From DATFVA01 sp963745945 (lineage in GTDB: Bacteria; Bacteroidota; Ignavibacteria; Ignavibacteriales; Ignavibacteriaceae), in contig CAVUZG010000004.1 in the NCBI GenBank assembly GCA_963745945.1, forward strand, positions 1,302,001 to 1,366,000: a stretch of DNA of 64,000 nucleotides, in the 5' to 3' direction. Below are positions 58,965-64,000 of this stretch, one piece after another (the first letter of the stretch is position 1; each line of letters starts with the position of its first letter). The position numbers were made by a program, and so were the translations under genes. The notes below the pieces were generated by a model that saw nothing but the letters and a program-made list of their open reading frames with translations, was not told the origin of the DNA and did no database searches.

Positions 58965-59924
58965 TTAATTCTTCCTTAACTGATCCAGCAGAACTGCTAA
59001 CAGAATTACAACACCAACAATTACCTGCTGAACATAACTTCCAACGTTTAAAAGATTTAATCCATTTCGAAGAACTGCAATCAGCATCGCGCCTAAGAAT
59101 GTTCCGATGATCGTTCCTCTTCCTCCAAACAGACTTGTACCGCCGACAACTACTGCAGCAATCACATCAAGTTCATACATCAAACCTGCATTCGGCTGGC
59201 CCGAGTTTATTCTTGATGCAAGAAGAATTCCTGCTAATGCAGAAAGAACTCCCGAAATTATATAAACAGAAATTAAAATCCTGTTTGTTTTAATCCCGGC
59301 AAGTCTTGCAGCTTCTAAATTTCCGCCGACAGCATAAACATATCTTCCGAATCTTGTTCTTGTTAAAACGATATGAGAAACTATAAAAACAACTATCATT
59401 ATTAATGTCGGAACAGGAATTCCGATTATTCTTCCGCCGCCAAGGAAACTAAAAGCTTCCGGTAATTCCCAAACCGGCCTTCCTTCAGTATAAACAAAAG
59501 AAGCTCCGCGCCAGATGGTCATCAATGCAAGAGTTACAATGAACGGAGTGATCTTAAACTTCGTAACAAAAATTCCTGCAATGTATCCCGAGAAAACTCC
59601 GAATAATAATCCGACTCCAATTCCAAGAGTAAAACTTAGATAAACAGGCAGATCAACTTTGATAACACTTGTTGTAAGAATTCCCGCAAAGGCAACGAGC
59701 GAACCGACAGACAAATCAATTCCTGCTGTTAAAATAACAAAGGTCATTCCGGCAGCTATAATTGCTGTAATTGAAGCCTGCAGAGAAATGTTGAGAAGAT
59801 TTTCTGTTGTGAAAAAATATTGTGAAAATTGTGAGAACAAAATTATCTCTGCAATGAGCGCAAGACCAATACTGAACTCGCTTATGATTTCAATTAATTT
59901 TGTTCTTCTGATTTCAGCCTGCAT
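58965..59924 (-). CDS. rbsC: Ribose-type ABC transporter permease
   Basis: A 319-residue inner-membrane permease of the ribose/xylose (RbsC/BPD_transp_2) family. Several hydrophobic helices include TAGIDLSVGSLVAFAGILTT, RFGRYVYAVGGNLEAARLAG (the coupling helix region) and GQPNAGLMYELDVIAAVVVG, then GRGTIIGTFLGAM. It overlaps the ATPase gene by 11 bp and the order binding protein-ATPase-permease is standard. The sugar cannot be told from sequence; the nearby alpha-mannosidase and GH63-like gene hint at hexoses released from glycans. Confidence 0.87.
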   Translation of the reverse strand: MQAEIRRTKLIEIISEFSIGLALIAEIILFSQFSQYFFTTENLLNISLQASITAIIAAGMTFVILTAGIDLSVGSLVAFAGILTTSVIKVDLPVYLSFTLGIGVGLLFGVFSGYIAGIFVTKFKITPFIVTLALMTIWRGASFVYTEGRPVWELPEAFSFLGGGRIIGIPVPTLIMIVVFIVSHIVLTRTRFGRYVYAVGGNLEAARLAGIKTNRILISVYIISGVLSALAGILLASRINSGQPNAGLMYELDVIAAVVVGGTSLFGGRGTIIGTFLGAMLIAVLRNGLNLLNVGSYVQQVIVGVVILLAVLLDQLRKN

Positions 59925-61416
59925 GTTTTACCTTATTTGAAAATTTTGTTGCAAGTCCAAGAATTTTTTCCTGGTCGGCTTCTTTGTGTGAAAGTTCACC
60001 AGTTATTCTTCCTTCACACATAACAATAATTCTGTCGGTTATTCCAATCAGCTCGGGAAGTTCTGATGAAATAACAATTATTCCTTTTCCCTCTTCCGCT
60101 AGTTTGTTTATAAGATTATAGATCTCAAATTTTACTCCGACATCAATTCCCGCGGTTGGTTCATCAAAGATCAGAATATTTGAATTTGTCTCCAGCCACC
60201 GTGCAAGAACAACTTTCTGCCTGTTACCGCCGCTTAGTGATTCAACACTTGATTCAATTGAAGGAGCCTTTACTTTCAGCTGATCAAATTGTTTTTGCGA
60301 TGAAGAGATTTCTTTTTGTTTATTGATGAACATTCCATTCATCATTTTCCCTAAACTTGAAACAGAAATATTTTCTCTTATGCTCATATTCATAAATAAA
60401 CCGAAGAGATTTCTGTCTTCAGTAAGCAAAGCAATTCCTGAATCAATTGCTTCATTTGGTGAATTTATTTTTACTTCTTTATCATCAATAAAAATTTTAC
60501 CGGAAATTGTTTTATCTGCACCGAAGATTGCACGGACTAGCTCACTTCTTCCTGCCCCAACCAGCCCCGCAATTCCAAGAACTTCACCTTTCTTTAAAGA
60601 AAATGAAACATCATTTATCCTGTCAGAACTCAGGTTTTCAACTTTTAATATTTCTTTTCCTTTTTCTGCTTTGCTTCCTGGATATTCCTCTGCCAGTTCA
60701 CGGCCAACCATAAATTTTATCAACTGATTTTTATCAACATCCTTCATTTCAGCAGAATGAATAAACTTACCATCGCGTAAAACTGTAACCCTGTCGCCAA
60801 TTTCAAAAATTTCTTCAAGCCTGTGAGAGATATAAATTATTCCGACTCCATTTGTTTTTAACTTCCTGATTACTTCAAATAATTTTTTTATTTCTTTGTT
60901 TGTTAGCGGAGCAGTAGGTTCATCCATTGCGAGAATTTTAACATTTCCGATAATAGCTTTTGCAATTTCAATCATCTGTCTTTCCGCGGTGCTTAATTTA
61001 TACACAGGCAACATTACATTAATATTCTCACCAAATTGTGAAATGGTTTCAGCGGCTTTGAGGTTCATTTCTTTTTTGTTGAGCAAGAAAGAATCCGTTA
61101 TTTCTCTGCCGAGAAAAATATTTTCGGCTGCGGTTAATTCAGGGACAAGTTTGAAGTCCTGGTAAATGATACTTATGCCTAATGATTGAGATTCAGAAGG
61201 TGAGCTATATTCGGATTTTCTATCATTGATAAAAATTTCACCGCTGTCTTTTTTAATTGCACCGGATAAAACTTTCATCAAAGTTGATTTACCTGCCCCG
61301 TTTTCACCAACAAGACAATGAACCTCACCAGGTTTTAAATTGATTGAAACTTTATCTAACGCAAGAACTCCGGGATATTGCTTCACAATCTCCCTCATTT
61401 CCAGGAGATTTTTCAT
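59914..61416 (-). CDS. rbsA: Ribose-type sugar ABC transporter ATP-binding protein (two NBDs)
   Basis: A 500-residue fused-NBD ATPase. The first domain has Walker A GENGAGKSTLMKVLS (about residues 37-51), LSTAERQMIEIAKAI as signature, and ILAMDEPTAPLT. The second has the degenerate P-loop GLVGAGRSELVRAI, signature SLSGGNRQKVVLARWL and ILIFDEPTAGIDVGVK. Two NBDs in one chain is the RbsA/MglA-type arrangement for monosaccharides. It shares a four-base ATGA overlap with the binding-protein gene and 11 bp with the permease gene, so all three are co-translated. Confidence 0.9.
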   Translation of the reverse strand: MKNLLEMREIVKQYPGVLALDKVSINLKPGEVHCLVGENGAGKSTLMKVLSGAIKKDSGEIFINDRKSEYSSPSESQSLGISIIYQDFKLVPELTAAENIFLGREITDSFLLNKKEMNLKAAETISQFGENINVMLPVYKLSTAERQMIEIAKAIIGNVKILAMDEPTAPLTNKEIKKLFEVIRKLKTNGVGIIYISHRLEEIFEIGDRVTVLRDGKFIHSAEMKDVDKNQLIKFMVGRELAEEYPGSKAEKGKEILKVENLSSDRINDVSFSLKKGEVLGIAGLVGAGRSELVRAIFGADKTISGKIFIDDKEVKINSPNEAIDSGIALLTEDRNLFGLFMNMSIRENISVSSLGKMMNGMFINKQKEISSSQKQFDQLKVKAPSIESSVESLSGGNRQKVVLARWLETNSNILIFDEPTAGIDVGVKFEIYNLINKLAEEGKGIIVISSELPELIGITDRIIVMCEGRITGELSHKEADQEKILGLATKFSNKVKHAG

Positions 61417-62345
61417 TTATTTGCGTTTTGTTTTTGAAGCGCCTCTTTATCAACTATTCCAACTTCAACCGGAACAATCTTTGGAACCATTTTATTATTA
61501 AAATGATCATTAATTATATCTATAGTTTTAACTCCAATTTTTTTTGGATACTGAACAACATCAGCTTTAAGTGGTGAATCTTTTAAAATTGCATCAACCG
61601 CGGGCGGTGTTGCATCGTACCCGATAACTGCAATGGACTTTCTGTTGAATTGATTTACTGCATCCAATGCGCCAAGAGCAGAATCATCATTAATTCCGAA
61701 GATTCCATCCAGCTGCGGGTTTGCCTGCAGTACATCAGCTGTTACCTGCAATGATCTGTCACGCACTCCCTGCCCGTTTACATCTGCAACAATCTTTATA
61801 TCCGGGTACTTAATTATTGCTTCCCTGAATCCTGCAACCCTATCAAGCACTGAAGTAATAGCCGGCTGATTTATTATTGCAATGTTTCCTTTACCATTTA
61901 AATATTTTGCAAGATATTCTCCGGCAAGTCTTCCACCCTGAACATTATCAGATGCAATATGCGAGACAACTTTTCCCTCTTCGGCAGCAATATCAGCTGT
62001 AAAAACAGGGATATTGGATTTATTTGCTTCGGCAATTGCAGAACCGATTCCTTTTGAATCGACAGGGCAAACTATAATCGCATCAACTTTGCGTGAAATA
62101 AAATCTTCGATCTGTGAAATTTGTTTGCCTAAATCAAAATCTGCAGAAGTAATGATCAAATCATAACCGTATTTTTTTGCCTCACTCTTCAGACCGTCTT
62201 CAAGGTCCCGGTAAAATATATGTCCGCGGGTTAACAGTGATACACCGATTGTTTTTGTATTTTTTCCGGGTTGATTATTTTGATTGCAAGAATATATTGT
62301 TAGAGAAACTAATATCAACAGCACTAAAGAGAGTAATTTATTCAT
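61413..62345 (-). CDS. rbsB: Sugar-binding lipoprotein, ribose-type ABC transporter
   Basis: A 310-residue periplasmic-binding-protein family 1/LacI-like sugar binder. The signal ends in a lipobox-like IYSC (residues 17-20), so it is probably a lipoprotein. Features are VSLLTRGHIFYRDLEDGLKS, IIVCPVDSKGIGSAIAEANK, VFTADIAA, HIASDNVQGGRLAGEYLAKY, GIFGINDDSALGALDAVNQF and IAVIGYDATPPAVDAIL. It is the first gene of the operon, which reads left. Substrate not determined; resembles RbsB-like binders. Confidence 0.87.
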   Translation of the reverse strand: MNKLLSLVLLILVSLTIYSCNQNNQPGKNTKTIGVSLLTRGHIFYRDLEDGLKSEAKKYGYDLIITSADFDLGKQISQIEDFISRKVDAIIVCPVDSKGIGSAIAEANKSNIPVFTADIAAEEGKVVSHIASDNVQGGRLAGEYLAKYLNGKGNIAIINQPAITSVLDRVAGFREAIIKYPDIKIVADVNGQGVRDRSLQVTADVLQANPQLDGIFGINDDSALGALDAVNQFNRKSIAVIGYDATPPAVDAILKDSPLKADVVQYPKKIGVKTIDIINDHFNNKMVPKIVPVEVGIVDKEALQKQNANK

Positions 62346-62512
62346 AATTCACCAGCAGGTTTTTGCTTTAAATGATTATTTGAAAGAGGGTTGACTTCAA
62401 TATGGTTCAGTATTAAAAAAACATTGTGTTAAATGTAATTAAATCTATAAATTAAATTAAGTGTATATGATAATAAATTATTTAGTAAATCAGTTTATCT
62501 TTCCTTCCAAAT

Positions 62513-64000
62513 ATGAATAAAGAAAAAAAACGGCTTGCTGAATATTCAGCAGGAAAAAAGGACTGGAAACTTTGGGGCCCATTTCTTTCTGAAAGACAAT
62601 GGGGAACAGTGCGTGAGGATTACAGCGCAGATGGTGATGCATGGAATTATACAACTCATGACCAGTCGAGAAGCAAAGCCTACCGTTGGGGAGAAGAAGG
62701 AATAGCCGGAATCAGCGACAGAAAACAATTGTTGTGTTTTTCTGTTGCTTTGTGGAATGAAAAAGACCCGGTTCTGAAAGAAACACTCTTTGGTTTATCG
62801 GGCCCCGAGGGAAATCATGGAGAAGATGTAAAAGAATATTATTACTACCTTGATAATACGCCATCGCACTCTTATATGAAGATGCTGTACAAATATCCTC
62901 AGAATGAATTTCCGTATAATGAACTTGTTGAAGAAAATCAGAAACGCACAAGGATGCAGGGTGAATTTGAATTAATTGATACCGGAATTTTTAATAACAA
63001 CGAATATTTTGACATAGTTATAGAGTATGCTAAAAATGGTCCCGAAGATATTTTAATTAAAATCACTGCATTCAACCGAAGTGATTCAAAGGCAAATCTT
63101 CATATAATTCCTCAATTGTGGTTCAGGAATACCTGGATTTGGGGTTATGATGAATATAAACCTCAACTACTTCAAAAATCAAAAAAAAGAATTGGTATAA
63201 ATCACAGGAATTTCAATAACTATAATTTTTATTATGAAAATGGCGAGTCTCTGTTTTGTGAGAATGAAACTAACAAACAACGATTGTATAATATTCCCAA
63301 TGATTCAACCACAAAAGACGGGTTAAATGATTTTATAGTTAACAGAAACACATCAGCTGTAAACAAAAACAAAAAGGGATCAAAAGCCGGGATTGATTAT
63401 AATATTTCCATTGGTGCAAAGTCTCAATCAACGATTCGATTACGCCTATCATCCGGACATAAAAAAGATTTTACTGAAAACTTTGACGAAATACTTGAAG
63501 CAAGAATTACTGAGGCTGATGAATTTTATTCCGAAATTCAAGGTGATATAAAAGACAAACAGGACAAGAAAATTCAAAGGCAGGCATTTGCGGGTATGTT
63601 ATGGAATAAACAATACTATTATTATGATATTTCCCGATGGCTTGATGGCGACCCTTCACAACCTAAACCTCCTGTAGAAAGACTGAATGGAAGAAACTCA
63701 GAATGGATTCATTTAAATAATGAAGATGTTATTTCTATGCCTGATAAATGGGAATATCCATGGTATGCTACGTGGGATCTAGCGTTCCACTGTATCGCAT
63801 TATCTTTAATTGATACTGATCTTGCTAAGAAACAATTACTTCTGTTAACACGTGAGTGGTATATGCATCCTAATGGCGAATTGCCTGCATATGAATGGAA
63901 TTTTAGTGATGCCAATCCCCCAATGCATGCATACGCGGCGTGGAGAGTATATAAAATTGATGAGAAGTCAAATGGAAAAGGCGATCTTCAATTTCTTGAA
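62513..64000 (+). CDS. GH63-like glucosidase (MGH1 family), partial, runs off the window
   Basis: An uninterrupted frame of 496 codons from ATG 62513 to the window end. It resembles bacterial GH63-like or mannosylglycerate-hydrolase-like glucosidases: KLWGPFLSERQWGTVREDYS at the N-terminus, RWGEEGIAGISDRKQLLCFS, HEDVKEYYYYLDNTPSHSYM-type sequence and FAGMLWNKQYYYYDISRWLD. The catalytic stretch WEYPWYATWDLAFHCIALSL (about residues 405-425) and GELPAYEWNFSDANPPMHAY follow. The Asp of ATWD is the likely general acid. No signal peptide, so probably cytoplasmic. It is divergent from the ABC importer, which may supply its substrate. Confidence 0.82.
   Translation, partial: MNKEKKRLAEYSAGKKDWKLWGPFLSERQWGTVREDYSADGDAWNYTTHDQSRSKAYRWGEEGIAGISDRKQLLCFSVALWNEKDPVLKETLFGLSGPEGNHGEDVKEYYYYLDNTPSHSYMKMLYKYPQNEFPYNELVEENQKRTRMQGEFELIDTGIFNNNEYFDIVIEYAKNGPEDILIKITAFNRSDSKANLHIIPQLWFRNTWIWGYDEYKPQLLQKSKKRIGINHRNFNNYNFYYENGESLFCENETNKQRLYNIPNDSTTKDGLNDFIVNRNTSAVNKNKKGSKAGIDYNISIGAKSQSTIRLRLSSGHKKDFTENFDEILEARITEADEFYSEIQGDIKDKQDKKIQRQAFAGMLWNKQYYYYDISRWLDGDPSQPKPPVERLNGRNSEWIHLNNEDVISMPDKWEYPWYATWDLAFHCIALSLIDTDLAKKQLLLLTREWYMHPNGELPAYEWNFSDANPPMHAYAAWRVYKIDEKSNGKGDLQFLE

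Noticed and set aside
60323..60727. 134-aa plus-strand frame over rbsA
   Set aside because: Antisense to the ATPase, no domain and no ribosome-binding site.
1..64000. tRNA, rRNA, CRISPR, transposase or prophage genes
   Set aside because: None could be recognised by eye on either strand; a tRNAscan or BLAST search would be decisive.

Overview
The window looks like a chromosomal contig from a free-living member of the Ignavibacteria or a close relative in the Bacteroidota/Chlorobi branch. The main evidence is four to five secreted proteins that end in a type IX secretion (T9SS) sorting domain with the NYPNPFNPTT motif and a terminal K-M-hydrophobic-Leu-Xaa-Lys, as at 6567, 12734, 32713, 35688 and 47141. 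AT-rich DNA, DUF5916 and OmpA/TSP3 proteins and weak ribosome-binding sites fit the same group. No rRNA, tRNA, CRISPR array, transposase or phage gene was recognised.

Layout. (1) 1-5.5 kb: a broken unknown gene, then tetR and a tripartite drug-efflux operon (HlyD/EmrA, EmrB-type MFS, TolC-like), all damaged by frameshifts except tetR. (2) 5.5-16.9 kb: a small coiled-coil stress-type protein, a nitroreductase, two T9SS-exported multihaem cytochromes, a two-gene cassette (unknown 176-aa protein plus a SNF2-like ATPase with an Mrr-like nuclease domain) between them, an OmpA protein with TSP3 repeats, and a small membrane protein. (3) 16.9-47 kb: a very large extracellular polysaccharide locus. 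It starts on the minus strand with WbpD/WbpB/WbpE-like sugar-nucleotide enzymes and an initiating glycosylphosphotransferase. It continues on the plus strand with Wza- and Wzc-like export proteins, two FemAB-like GNAT proteins, an ATP-grasp ligase, an HPr-kinase-like P-loop protein, an NMP-kinase-like protein, a deacetylase and glycosyltransferases, then Wzx, two GT2 paralogues, Wzy, a GT4 and a DMFA2_C protein. Two minus-strand beta-helix surface proteins sharing a 1.44 kb near-identical segment sit in the middle. (4) 47-64 kb: a secreted EEP nuclease, a GT28 glycosyltransferase, a secreted MEMO-family protein, DUF5916, a HicAB toxin-antitoxin pair, a GH38 alpha-mannosidase, a ribose-type ABC importer and the start of a GH63-like glucosidase. 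The last few suggest sugar scavenging.

How it fits together. The polysaccharide locus has the core of a Wzx/Wzy-type pathway: initiation, chain assembly, flipping, polymerisation and Wza/Wzc export. It also carries a set of ligase, kinase and acyltransferase genes suggesting that the polymer or a carrier is decorated with amino-acid-like groups. That set is the best candidate for an under-described function. The SNF2-Mrr cassette is the second candidate.

Quality caution. Reading-frame breaks are strongly clustered at 1-4.4 kb and 32.5-45.7 kb, while about 27 kb between them is almost clean. Many are single-base changes in short homopolymers. They may be consensus errors from low or mixed coverage in a metagenome, or real decay of variable surface loci. 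Broken genes are given as single features with the breaks located.
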